The position numbers and the translations under genes are program-made. From an uncultured Paracoccaceae bacterium (lineage in GTDB: Bacteria > Pseudomonadota > Alphaproteobacteria > Rhodobacterales > Rhodobacteraceae), in assembly GCA_947499635.1 (NCBI GenBank), contig CANMPD010000003.1:1-64000 (forward strand): a DNA stretch of 64,000 bases. The letters run 5' to 3'. This document shows, in pieces, positions 7,499 to 15,197 of this stretch (position 1 is its first letter; every line of letters begins with the position of its first letter). The notes beneath the pieces were generated by a model. The model searched no databases, had not been told where the DNA came from, and saw only the letters and a list, made by a program, of their open reading frames with translations.

Positions 7499-8163
7499 CC
7501 GGAAGGTACCTAAAGTTGCTGGAAGATTTCGGAACGTTAATAAAATAAGGGGGTTGGGCGACTGGAAGAGGCCAATAATGCAGCTTATGTTATGTTTTGC
7601 AGTAACGCCGTTAAACAGCTTATTCTGAGCTATTTAACGTAAGTGTGGGGCTTACAGGCCGTTTGGCCCCGGATGCACTAAAACCTCTTTTAAAATAGGC
7701 TTCAAACACATATTTTACCGCTTGTGAGTGCCAAATTTAAAGCTGTTTTTTGTTTCGGAACTGGGACCAAGGCCGTTTAGTTCGATGTTTAAGTCCCAGA
7801 TAGTGGTTCCTTTTTTATTATCATTTACTTAGCGGTTTTTTGTTTGCGGGATGTGTTTTTTAACTGGGACCTAGTTTTTATACTTTTGTTTTGGCGATTG
7901 AGGTCTCGTGCGAAGTTATTACTATACGAAGGGCGGATTCTGGACATTCGCTGCTGGCGCGAGACAGATATTGCGAAACTTCGGGAGCTGACTTCAAGTA
8001 ACGCTGCATATTACTCCTTCTCCGGAGTGCCGCCAATCAGCTGCGAGCCCAGAGTGACCATGCTGAGACAGAGCCGAATGACAGCTAGTTTTGCGGGAAA
8101 GGGATTTTCATGCACTTTCTCCTATTGGATAGGGTGCTGATGCCGGGTACCAGCTGATAAAAT
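7499..8163. other. Gene-free left-end region with inverted and direct repeats
   Basis: About 665 bp carries no convincing gene. A 98-codon open frame at 7844-8140 has no ribosome-binding site, poor composition and no recognisable domain. CTGGGAC at 7761-7767 is inverted as GTCCCAG at 7793-7799, flanked by GGAAC and GGTTCC, and then TTTTTTATTAT. This looks like an intrinsic terminator or the end of a small RNA. TTTTTTGTTT followed by AACTGGGACC occurs twice (around 7745-7768 and 7835-7872). AGGCCGTTT also occurs twice (around 7658 and 7770). It may hold transposase or regulatory sites. Confidence 0.5.
7757..7820 (+). terminator. Terminator-like stem-loop in the left-end region
   Basis: The stem CTGGGAC/GTCCCAG (7761-7767/7793-7799) can extend through GGAAC/GGTTCC. 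A T-tract starts at 7811. A reading out of the upstream remnant into the prophage would end here, or an undescribed short transcript would. Confidence 0.4.
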
Positions 8164-8922
8164 ATGAAGCGAAATTTATTCTCGCCTTTTAGTCGAAAGG
8201 TATACGTCTTGAAAAAAATATTAATGTGCGTCGTTCTCAATCTATCTCTGACGTTTGCCGTGTTTGGCCAAACTACGTTAGATGAGGACGCCGAGCTGCC
8301 GCGTTTGGAAAACCGTGTTAGGTTAACCGAGAACGCTGTTGAGCTACTTAGTCAGGATCTAGGCAAAGTTCGGACGGAATTTCGACAACTTGAACTCGAC
8401 GTTGCACGATTAGATGCTTTGAAAGTTGACGTAGAGGCCATCAAGCGAGAACTGTCGGCGTCGTTGATGGATATTTCGAATGTTCTTGCCGTCGCCGATA
8501 TGAACCTAAATGCAGCCAATACTACTCTCCAAGCCGCAGAGGCGGCAATTTCAAGCTCTCAATTGTACCTAGAAATTTCAGCTATATTGGTAACGATTTT
8601 GGCTTTGACAGCTTCCATTGCAACATGGCGCATGACACAGAATATTGTCAATCGAACAGCCCAGCAGCTCGTGATAAAGCTGAAGTCAAACGGAAAAAAT
8701 GGACAAAACAGTATCATTGAAGAAATAAAAAATTCGGTCCAAAATGAATTATATCAGGATGCCGTTGATAATATATCATTTGTAATGCAAGATGATTCGT
8801 TTCGCGATAAGCTAGGAGAGCTTATCGACAAAGCAGTTGAAAGTAAGTGCCGCGGGTTGGCCGAAAACGAGCAGCCTAAAGGTAACATGGGACCACTGAA
8901 TTTCGACGAGGAAGGACAATAG
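8164..8922 (+). CDS. Coiled-coil membrane protein, unknown function (cargo)
   Basis: This encodes 252 aa from ATG 8164. A hydrophobic segment at about 18-35 (ILMCVVLNLSLTFAVFG) looks like a signal peptide ending near FGQT. TTG 8209 or ATG 8224 are alternative starts that would give a more usual signal. Residues of about 45-130 are a heptad-like coiled coil (LENRVRLTENAVELLSQDL...). Residues 137-157 are one transmembrane helix (LEISAILVTILALTASIATW), and the rest is a charged, probably cytoplasmic tail with no cysteine pair. The gene is 12 bp ahead of an ImmA/IrrE peptidase on the same strand, so the two are likely one operon. AT-richer DNA than the phage core suggests cargo. No family is recognised. 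A sensor or target for the peptidase is an inference only. Confidence 0.6.
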   Translation: MKRNLFSPFSRKVYVLKKILMCVVLNLSLTFAVFGQTTLDEDAELPRLENRVRLTENAVELLSQDLGKVRTEFRQLELDVARLDALKVDVEAIKRELSASLMDISNVLAVADMNLNAANTTLQAAEAAISSSQLYLEISAILVTILALTASIATWRMTQNIVNRTAQQLVIKLKSNGKNGQNSIIEEIKNSVQNELYQDAVDNISFVMQDDSFRDKLGELIDKAVESKCRGLAENEQPKGNMGPLNFDEEGQ

Positions 8923-8934
8923 GAGGGAGCTAAG

Positions 8935-9507
8935 ATGAGGGAAACACTTAAACAATATGCTCACGTTCGCAACGCGAGCGAACTACTTAGTTTGACCGGT
9001 CTCGACATGGCCCCGATCAACCTTACTGAGTTGGTACGCATACTTGACGTTGAAGTATCATACGACTTCGATTTTGACAGGATGGGCTACTCCGGAAGAA
9101 TCTCCTGGACAAAGGCTCGTGATACTGCAGAAATTTGGATCAACCCAATGGACGGTGAAAATCGACAACGTTTCACGCTAAGCCACGAACTCGGCCATTT
9201 GTTTCGGCACATGCTCCCAGATTATGAAGATGCAGAATGGGCCGAGGGATTTAGCGACAAACCTATCCAGTTTAATCGTGACGGAACGGCATCTTCTGTT
9301 GAGACCGAGGCGAACAAGTTTGCCGCACAACTTCTTATGCCAAGTCATTTAATACGGCATCATGCTAGTGAGCTTGCTGGTGAACACCGTAATTCAAACG
9401 GCAAGATTGGTTTATCAAGGGAAACCTTCATAACTCGGATGGCGGGCACTTTTGCTGTATCCAGTAAAGCGATGGAAATCCGCCTTAGAAATCTTAGGGT
9501 TATTTAA
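8935..9507 (+). CDS. ImmA/IrrE-family metallo-endopeptidase
   Basis: This 190-aa protein is close to the usual size of short ImmA-like peptidases. The zinc site is HELGHLFRH at about residues 84-92 (HExxH), with the downstream ETEANKFAAQLLMP segment supplying the third ligand Glu. This arrangement is typical of the family (PF06114). A strong AGGAGGGA precedes the ATG. In ICEBs1, ImmA cleaves the ImmR repressor; IrrE/PprI cleaves DdrO. Here the only repressor nearby is the S24-type one 3 kb away, while the immediate partner is the coiled-coil membrane protein, so the substrate is unknown. It is likely a regulated protease in a cargo or immunity module. Confidence 0.85.
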   Translation: MRETLKQYAHVRNASELLSLTGLDMAPINLTELVRILDVEVSYDFDFDRMGYSGRISWTKARDTAEIWINPMDGENRQRFTLSHELGHLFRHMLPDYEDAEWAEGFSDKPIQFNRDGTASSVETEANKFAAQLLMPSHLIRHHASELAGEHRNSNGKIGLSRETFITRMAGTFAVSSKAMEIRLRNLRVI

Positions 9508-9665
9508 CATCCTCATGGCACTCGCTCCAGCGTGTTCTCCATGAGCTTGGGAAATCAACTTGATCGGGCGAGATGCTGGGGTGCGGATTGCTGATTTGCG
9601 CGGCACTTTACACAAATGTCTGCCATGCGCAGATAGTGGCCCCCTAGGGCGTAACCGGAACGAGG

Positions 9666-10679
9666 TTATCGCGCGGCGGCGTCTCTTATCTGCAATTCGA
9701 CCACCTTCGTTTTAATGCCGGTGTAGGCGTAAAGTGATCGCGCCAACCGCGCTGCTCCTTTGTCACAAGTAATAAAAACTGGGCAGCGTGCGGCGTTCTC
9801 GATGTGAACCCCGTCACGGAACTGCCCTCGAAAATACTGCATCCGGCTTTCGGTATTGCCTTTCTTAACGCGCCGGTCTCTAACCAGCCCACACATAAAT
9901 AGCATGAATGCCAACCCGGCAATTTCGCCAGTCTTGCGTCTCTCTGGGTTACTCCAGAAACCTTGCGGATACTGGCTCTGAACGGCTTCCCTATCTCGAT
10001 CCTCAAGGCAGGAGAGCACGAAGGAAACAGCCTTTTCGTCTGGAACTTCATCCAATTGCGCGTAGTTTGCGGGAAGGCGTTCCTTCAATTTAATCCAAGC
10101 AGTTTCCCATTCGTCGCGGAACTGCTCGAAAGACATGCTCTCTATGAGTGTGCCCATCTCGCCCTCAGCTGCTGACAGTGCATGTTTCGCTTGTCCTCCC
10201 AGTTCCGACCCAAGGACATCCCAATCGACATCACGTTGAATGGTTTCCCAGAAGTTCGCCATCGCGGCCGCCATCTCAGCTTTCAGCTTTTGTGCCTCGG
10301 TCTTACCCAACCATCCGCTGGCGAAATGCACTACGTGGAGCAAATTCTCTATCGACCGTTTTGCGTGATGGGTCGTGTCCTCCGGTTCCAACAACAACTC
10401 CCGCGCCCTCCCCAGTGACAGGGTGGATTGCTGATCGCCGGCATTCTCGAACTCCATCAAATACACAGGCAACTCCTCCATGACCGCAACAAACTGTTCC
10501 GGCTGGGAGGAGGCACGGCATTCATCGACGTGTGTCATGGAGAATACAAAGACAGCGTTCCTCTCTTGCAGCTTACTCAGCACTCCAACCAGTTCTTCTT
10601 TGGCGCTCTTACCTTCGCGTAGGTGGCTAAGGATGTTTTGGTCTATGTAGACGGATGTAGGGTCGTTGGGGGAATTCAT
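9666..10679 (-). CDS. PIN-like nuclease domain protein (cargo)
   Basis: This encodes 337 aa from ATG 10679; the frame stays open further upstream, but MNSPNDPTSVYIDQNIL is the natural start. The N-terminus has hydrophobic strand-Asp (VYIDQNILSHL) and a second acidic motif in MTHVDECRAS. The C-terminus has VFITCDKGAARLARSL, matching the last Asp strand of PIN folds, so an acidic metal site can be built. The middle 200 residues are mostly helical and unlike short VapC toxins. No antitoxin-like partner lies directly beside it. It is read leftward, in the same direction as the repressor and GIY-YIG genes. A PIN-type RNase acting in phage defence or as a toxin is likely but unproven. Confidence 0.6.
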   Translation of the reverse strand: MNSPNDPTSVYIDQNILSHLREGKSAKEELVGVLSKLQERNAVFVFSMTHVDECRASSQPEQFVAVMEELPVYLMEFENAGDQQSTLSLGRARELLLEPEDTTHHAKRSIENLLHVVHFASGWLGKTEAQKLKAEMAAAMANFWETIQRDVDWDVLGSELGGQAKHALSAAEGEMGTLIESMSFEQFRDEWETAWIKLKERLPANYAQLDEVPDEKAVSFVLSCLEDRDREAVQSQYPQGFWSNPERRKTGEIAGLAFMLFMCGLVRDRRVKKGNTESRMQYFRGQFRDGVHIENAARCPVFITCDKGAARLARSLYAYTGIKTKVVELQIRDAAAR

Positions 10680-10982
10680 GTCAGAATCCAACTCAGGATA
10701 AATAATATTCGATGGAATTTGATATACCAGAAGGGCCGACGTTTTGCGGAAAGGAAAATACCAATTAGGGCCGCTGCTTTGGGCTACAAGCGTTCGATTG
10801 ACACGTTTCGCATGCCCTCCGGACAACTAAAATGTTGCACAACGTGTCGAATGGCTGGTTCGATGAAGCTGAAACCAGAATCTGTCCAGTCGCCGAACGG
10901 CAGCTATGGACCGTAGTTGAAAAGTTAGATTTAAATCAACCACTATCGGATTGGATTCTGCATGTGGCGCAAACTATCCAGG
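10680..10982. other. Gene-free spacer with an 8-bp inverted repeat
   Basis: About 300 bp has no supportable gene. GACACGTT at 10800-10807 is perfectly inverted as AACGTGTC at 10841-10848. The promoter of the PIN-like gene is presumably here (AT-rich stretch 10700-10725). No further features are seen. Confidence 0.4.
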
Positions 10983-12470
10983 TCAAATGTCATCGGCGAA
11001 AACAACCTCAGCCCGCTGTAACCTACTTTGAAGCTCTTTGCGTTTTGCGAGGGTTTCAAAGAACTCTTGAGCTTCGATATCAGTGTGAAAATCAGCATTT
11101 GGGGCAAGCCTTCTCACAGCGTCTTCAACTTCTGAAACAGAAGCCGAGAAAAATTCTTTGCGCATATTGGCTGCGTTAACACGCCGATCTTCGAACTCTT
11201 TGTGAAGGGCGCTTTCCAGAGCAGGGGCATCATCGGAGTAGATCATTGCGTGGGTGTCGAAGAGAAACGGTACTGACGCATCGCCCAGTTCTTTTACACG
11301 GTCCATTGGGTCTAGTCGCCGCGTCATGCCAATTTTAACGATGTCCTCACCAAAAGAGCCAATGTTGGAAATAACATAAACGAAACCTGTTTTGGTTTTC
11401 TCTGCTAAGGCTTGAGCGCGCTCAGTACGACTGTGTGCTTGTGCGAGTTGCGTTTCTAGTTCTTCGATCTTGGCGCGGTGTGTCTCTGGGTCATCGGCCC
11501 CAACTTCGGCTCGTGCCTGTGCGAGCATGGCCTCATAGCGTTCTTCCTCTTTCAACGCGGCCACGGCCTCTTTTTGCAAGCGCTTTTCATCTCGTTCTTG
11601 GCGAGCGATTTCAGCGCGCTCATCTCTTTCGGTTTTTAGCCGCTCACGATATTCATGTGTGAGGCGGAGTTCCTTCAACTTTGCCTTAAAGTATTTATCT
11701 GTAATAGAAACCAGTATGCTCTTGTTCAGATTGTCGACGGCTGATCGGGCGCGTTCGATGCGTTTTTCAATCGCAACCACATTGTTCCATTTTACAGATG
11801 CAATAGCGGCATCACACTCGTTGTTGAATGCGCGCAAGGTAAGTTTGATGGCGCGGTTCGCCATGGTTTTCCCTTTGGCAGCGCTCCCGTCGACCGTCCA
11901 GTTTTGTGCGCAAAGGACCGCACTTTCGCCTTTGACGAGTGCTTTTTGATCATTTCGAATTTCCGTAATAGCGGCTTTATAGGCATCACTATCCGCAAAG
12001 TCGAAATGTGGTTCGTATACACCCAGCTCGGCAAGTGCGAGGCGACTGTCGTAGATCGCGACCTCTTTTTTTAACTTGTCTAAAAGTTTCTTTTTTTCGC
12101 GGTATGATGCGCGAGTTTGGGAAACTTTGTCTGTGATTTCAGTAAGTTCATTTTCGCCTTGGGTGATTTTTTGATCAATGTCTTGTATAGGCTTGTAAGG
12201 AGCTAGCACCTTTTCATGATCACGTGTTAGCTGCTCGATTGCATCCACGTGTTCTTTCTTGAGGTCTCGGATTTTCTCATTGAAAGTCTGTTTGTCATCC
12301 AAATAATCTTTTTTTAATAGTTTGTACTGTGTACGCCTAACCAGAAGCGTGAGGAATTGCAAAGTAGCGAGTGCGGTAAGGGCCAACATTATATCAGGTT
12401 CTTGTGGCAGGTTGGGAGCTGCCCATTTGGCAATGCTGATCTCGATATTTTTAATTAATTCTTCGAGCAT
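10983..12470 (-). CDS. DUF4041/GIY-YIG (T5orf172-type) nuclease-family protein
   Basis: This encodes 495 aa. Residues of about 25-45 are hydrophobic (IMLALTALATLQFLTLLV) and may anchor it in the membrane. A long coiled coil runs from about 50 to 145. A DUF4041-like region (GVYEPHFDFADSDAYK, then KALVKGESAV) is followed by another coiled coil rich in RDERAE/QERDEK. The C-terminal domain (GFVYVISN, VKIGMTRR, LHKEFEDRRVN) is a T5orf172-type GIY-YIG fold. The gene starts 31 bp after the repressor stop on the same strand, so it is probably co-transcribed with the repressor and made in lysogens. That suggests a role in superinfection exclusion or defence, which is an inference. Confidence 0.75.
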   Translation of the reverse strand: MLEELIKNIEISIAKWAAPNLPQEPDIMLALTALATLQFLTLLVRRTQYKLLKKDYLDDKQTFNEKIRDLKKEHVDAIEQLTRDHEKVLAPYKPIQDIDQKITQGENELTEITDKVSQTRASYREKKKLLDKLKKEVAIYDSRLALAELGVYEPHFDFADSDAYKAAITEIRNDQKALVKGESAVLCAQNWTVDGSAAKGKTMANRAIKLTLRAFNNECDAAIASVKWNNVVAIEKRIERARSAVDNLNKSILVSITDKYFKAKLKELRLTHEYRERLKTERDERAEIARQERDEKRLQKEAVAALKEEERYEAMLAQARAEVGADDPETHRAKIEELETQLAQAHSRTERAQALAEKTKTGFVYVISNIGSFGEDIVKIGMTRRLDPMDRVKELGDASVPFLFDTHAMIYSDDAPALESALHKEFEDRRVNAANMRKEFFSASVSEVEDAVRRLAPNADFHTDIEAQEFFETLAKRKELQSRLQRAEVVFADDI

Positions 12471-12501
12471 TCTAATCTCCTTACCGGAGAGTCAGCAAAC
12501 G

Positions 12502-13146
12502 CTACCACTCGTGCATTGACGCGACCACGCGGCCGACAACATGGACGCCATCGGCTTCTGGCGTGGTTATTTCAATCGGTGAATATAGCGCGTTGCTGCT
12601 GACGAGTCTGACGGTATCTCCGGGAATATACTGTATGAGTTTCACGAATAGGTTGTTTGAGTACTGTACGGCGTAGATCTTGCCGTCTGCAAGTGTTGTG
12701 TCCGCGCGATCAATCAAAATTAGATCGCCATCGTTGAGATCAGGTTCCATGCTGTCACCGCGCACAGAGATGACCGACAGGTGATTTGGAGCAAGGCCGC
12801 GTTTTGTGAGCCATTTGCGGCTAAACGCGTAGCTTTGGGTTTCACTTTCGCTTTCGACCGCAGTGCCATTTCCAGCGGATGCTTCGACTGCGAGGCGCGG
12901 CACGTTTATGAATTCGTTAGTTGTGTCCGCATTCGAGGGCGGTTTGCTTGTCTCACCGAGTAGCCAATTCATATCAATGGCCAGAGATTGGGATAATATA
13001 GATAGAAACTCGTGATCGGCTCGCTGTGCGCCTATCTCTATTTTCTGTATTTTACTTTCAGCGACCCCCAAAAGTTCTCCAAAAGCACGCCTTGAAAGCC
13101 CTTCTCGTTCGCGAACTTGACCTATTTTTTCTTTAAAATCAGTCAT
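12502..13146 (-). CDS. Phage repressor, XRE HTH plus S24 LexA-like peptidase
   Basis: This 214-aa protein has an N-terminal helix-turn-helix (residues about 8-62: IGQVREREGLSRRAFGELLG, then ESKIQKIE) joined to a C-terminal S24 domain. The catalytic Ser lies in VRGDSMEPDL and the Lys in FVKLIQ. This is the arrangement of CI/LexA-type repressors that self-cleave with RecA, so induction by DNA damage is expected. It is the functional equivalent of Mu c but of a different class. It is divergent from the 13254 gene across a 107-bp operator region, and it leads the leftward unit that includes the GIY-YIG gene. GC content and position fit a lysogeny control gene. Confidence 0.85.
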   Translation of the reverse strand: MTDFKEKIGQVREREGLSRRAFGELLGVAESKIQKIEIGAQRADHEFLSILSQSLAIDMNWLLGETSKPPSNADTTNEFINVPRLAVEASAGNGTAVESESETQSYAFSRKWLTKRGLAPNHLSVISVRGDSMEPDLNDGDLILIDRADTTLADGKIYAVQYSNNLFVKLIQYIPGDTVRLVSSNALYSPIEITTPEADGVHVVGRVVASMHEW

Positions 13147-13253
13147 TAATCAACTCATCTATCTTTTTTAGCTAAAATCAGTTGTCATAACTGGATAATG
13201 TAGCTAAGTTAATATTGTAAGGACACGACGCAAGGCGGCATCGCGAGGTTACC
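13147..13253. promoter_or_regulatory. Divergent repressor/early operator-promoter region
   Basis: There are three dyads in about 45 bp. TTTTAGCTAAAA (13166-13177) is a perfect 12-base palindrome. CAGTT-GTCAT-AACTG (13179-13193) follows. A second TAGCTAA core lies at 13201-13207. TAGCTAA therefore occurs twice, about 32 bp apart, flanking the CAGTT dyad. This is the expected place for repressor binding between the leftward repressor promoter and the rightward early promoter. Confidence 0.6.
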
Positions 13254-13541
13254 ATGCCAAAAAAAACAAAGACGTACCAGCCCGGAGCAATCTTGCACGA
13301 AGTGATTGTGGGGGCGTTTCGGTCTGCGGGCACCAGCTTTGAGGCTTGGTGTAAGGAAAATGACGTTCACCCCAGCACTGCGAGGCAGGCGACCTATGGC
13401 CAATCTGGCGGAGTGCGTGGTGGGTCGCTGCTGCGGCGCATTATTGAATCGGCGGGCGAGGATCTGGTTGCGGCTGGATACGCCAAGCGTGTGGTCGCCG
13501 AAGCCGACCGCGTGTCAGGGCGCGCAGCAGCAACGCAATAG
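13254..13541 (+). CDS. Small early DNA-binding regulator in the ner position
   Basis: This 95-aa basic protein (MPKKTKTYQPGAILHEVIVG...) contains a helix-turn-helix-like stretch (SFEAWCKENDVHPSTARQATYG). It is the first rightward gene opposite the repressor, which is where Mu carries ner. It is therefore likely to repress or switch early transcription. Homology to Ner itself is not evident. An in-frame AAATQ tail precedes the stop, followed by the inverted-repeat leader at 13551. Confidence 0.55.
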   Translation: MPKKTKTYQPGAILHEVIVGAFRSAGTSFEAWCKENDVHPSTARQATYGQSGGVRGGSLLRRIIESAGEDLVAAGYAKRVVAEADRVSGRAAATQ

Positions 13542-13722
13542 CACAAGGTTCCGTTCCTCAACCCGCAGTCACCAGCTCACGGAACTGTAGAGGAACGGCA
13601 AAGGGTCCAGATCACGCGAGCAGAACCCCGGCGGAGGGTTTGATCTGGACCCACATTGAATTGTTGAGGGCGCAGCAGCCGAGCTGAGGGTTGCTTCGCC
13701 GCGGATGTTTAGGAGAAAATAA
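13542..13722 (+). promoter_or_regulatory. Leader with two long perfect inverted repeats
   Basis: CCGTTCCTC (13551-13559) pairs with GAGGAACGG (13590-13598). GGGTCCAGATCA (13603-13614) pairs with TGATCTGGACCC (13641-13652), a perfect 12-bp stem with a 26-base loop. Neither is followed by a T-tract, so simple termination is unlikely. The pair of tandem hairpins sits between the ner-like gene and the ribosome-binding site of the next gene (AGGAGA at about 13711). It may be an attenuator, an RNA-binding target or a structured small RNA. Confidence 0.5.
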
Positions 13723-14082
13723 ATGTCATCTGCAAATGAGTGTTTCGCAGTCACAGATCGGGACCCGGCGGGCGTTTCGCAGTCACTTTTTCAGAACCAG
13801 TTCCCATCGTGCGAATCCAGACCATGGGTAGAGTTTGATAATCCAAAAGATATTCGAGCCTTTGTTTTAAGTGCCACGGCAGAAGAACTGCATGTGTTGG
13901 CAAAACTGGTTCTGGAGGAAGGTGATCTGCCGCCAGATTGGAAAGAGGTCCGAGCACGGATTGCGCCTGTCGTATTCTACGACGAAGTGATGGTGCGAAA
14001 GCTGATGTCATTGCAGGCTGATCACTCCACTCGGAGACAACGGCGACCTCAGCGGGAATGTGGTCAAGGAAGTCATCCATGA
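13723..14082 (+). CDS. Hypothetical early phage protein (overlaps antisense gene)
   Basis: This encodes 119 aa with a good ribosome-binding site (AGGAGA, nine bases before ATG). The middle looks protein-like (WVEFDNPKDIRAFVLSATAEEL, then EEGDLPPDWKEVRARIAP). The last ~20 residues (STRRQRRPQRECGQGSHP) are Arg-rich and look like out-of-frame reading of the convergent gene. The true end may be near 14022, or the 3' end may have been damaged. It overlaps most of the reverse-strand gene at 13751-14263. Function unknown. Confidence 0.45.
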   Translation: MSSANECFAVTDRDPAGVSQSLFQNQFPSCESRPWVEFDNPKDIRAFVLSATAEELHVLAKLVLEEGDLPPDWKEVRARIAPVVFYDEVMVRKLMSLQADHSTRRQRRPQRECGQGSHP

Positions 14083-14263
14083 ATTGGAGCCATTTTCCCA
14101 CATCATCATCTTTGAAATCACGCGGTGTTCGCTTCAATTCTTCTGGGAAAAGCATGTCCTCTAACCTGCACAGTTCGTCATACACTTCGCTGCGCCAAAA
14201 TAGCCTCATGGGCATATCGAAATTGTCAGGGTTGGCATTCGATAAAAGGACCTGCCTAGACAT
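13751..14263 (-). CDS. Hypothetical protein antisense to the early gene
   Basis: This encodes 170 aa from ATG 14263, which has GAGGGA five bases upstream; the frame stays open to 14296. The N-terminal 85 residues look genuine (MSRQVLLSNANPDNFDMPMR, then TPRDFKDDDVGKWLQFMDD). The C-terminal half lies opposite the coding part of the 13723 gene and has low-complexity Pro/Arg/Leu composition. The real gene may therefore end near 14020. It is read against the early transcript, just upstream of the parB-like gene. No family is recognised. It may be a moron or an antisense-controlled pair. Confidence 0.4.
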   Translation of the reverse strand: MSRQVLLSNANPDNFDMPMRLFWRSEVYDELCRLEDMLFPEELKRTPRDFKDDDVGKWLQFMDDFLDHIPAEVAVVSEWSDQPAMTSAFAPSLRRRIRQAQSVLGPLSNLAADHLPPEPVLPTHAVLLPWHLKQRLEYLLDYQTLPMVWIRTMGTGSEKVTAKRPPGPDL

Positions 14264-14342
14264 TGCTTCCCTCGCTTCGTGCCGTAATGCGCGCAATAGT
14301 TGAGAATGGCATTAATCACAGGTATTTTAAGGGGAGTTGCCC

Positions 14343-15197
14343 ATGTCAGCAACGATCATTCAATCCATTACTGAATTGGCGGTAGAGGCCATAGGTTTCG
14401 GCAATCGCTTGCGGCCTGTTTCTGAGGCAGGGGTTGCGGCGATCAAAGCGTCCATTCAGGAACTCGGCGTGATGAAGGACGCGATTCATGTTCGCAAGCT
14501 CAAGAAAACCGGAGACTTCGTTCTGATCGCAGGCGGTCATCGCCTGACCGCAGCGCGTGAACTGGGTTGGGAAACCATCGCAGTGGTCTGTTGGGAGTGT
14601 TCTAACGACTTTGCCAGCTTGATGGAATGTGACGATAATCTTGCCGGGGCAGATTTGACGCCACTGGATACAGCGGTGTTTCTGGCAGAGCGTAAGCGGG
14701 TTTATGAAAAACTGCATCCTGAGGCGAAGCAGGGTGGTGATCGCAAAAGCGAGAAGTTTCAAACGGACACGATGTCCGTTTGGTCTTTTGCAAGTTCGAC
14801 CGCAGAAAAATTCGGCGTATCTGAGCGCCATGTACGACGGATGGTCAGCGCAGGCGAGATGTTACAAAGCATTGATGCGCAACGTCTGCGTGCCTCGGAC
14901 CGTCCGATCACGCTGAATGATCTAACCGAACTCGCCAAGATCGGCGAACACGACGAGCGGTCGCGCGTTGTGGATCTGCTTGCTGAGGGCAAAGTCAAAA
15001 GCGCCAAGGATGCGCGCCGTACTTACGCCAGCGAGAACAATCGCGGCGTGATGCCCCCGATGAACAACACCGAAAAGACTTGGACCCGTTTGCTGGATGC
15101 GTGGGATCGCGCGCCCAAAGCGGCGCGGCGCATATTTTTTGAGGAACGCGGTGATGAAGTTCAGGCGTTTTTGAATGAGATGCGGGGCGACGACTGA
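14343..15197 (+). CDS. ParB-like nuclease-domain protein
   Basis: This encodes 284 aa from ATG 14343, chosen over TTG 14337 because AAGGGGAG ends seven bases before it. The N-terminal ParB/Srx-like domain spans about 10-95 with GGHR at 64-67 (the conserved G-x-x-R box). A helix-turn-helix follows (STAEKFGVSERHVRRM, about 140-156) and then a helical C-terminus. It directly precedes the transposase with an ATGA overlap, so the two are translationally coupled. A ParB-like gene ahead of A is a feature of several alphaproteobacterial Mu-like phages. A role in transposition control or early regulation is inferred; there is no parA. Confidence 0.75.
   Translation: MSATIIQSITELAVEAIGFGNRLRPVSEAGVAAIKASIQELGVMKDAIHVRKLKKTGDFVLIAGGHRLTAARELGWETIAVVCWECSNDFASLMECDDNLAGADLTPLDTAVFLAERKRVYEKLHPEAKQGGDRKSEKFQTDTMSVWSFASSTAEKFGVSERHVRRMVSAGEMLQSIDAQRLRASDRPITLNDLTELAKIGEHDERSRVVDLLAEGKVKSAKDARRTYASENNRGVMPPMNNTEKTWTRLLDAWDRAPKAARRIFFEERGDEVQAFLNEMRGDD

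Noticed and set aside
7844-8140. 98-codon open frame in the left-end region
   Set aside because: No ribosome-binding site, Trp/Cys/Arg-rich composition and no domain; it lies among repeats.
12502-12502. Prophage left end right beside the repressor gene
   Set aside because: No TGTAGGG-like terminus or site repeat there; the 39.3-kb size and the GIY-YIG scrap in the relic favour the end at 7469.
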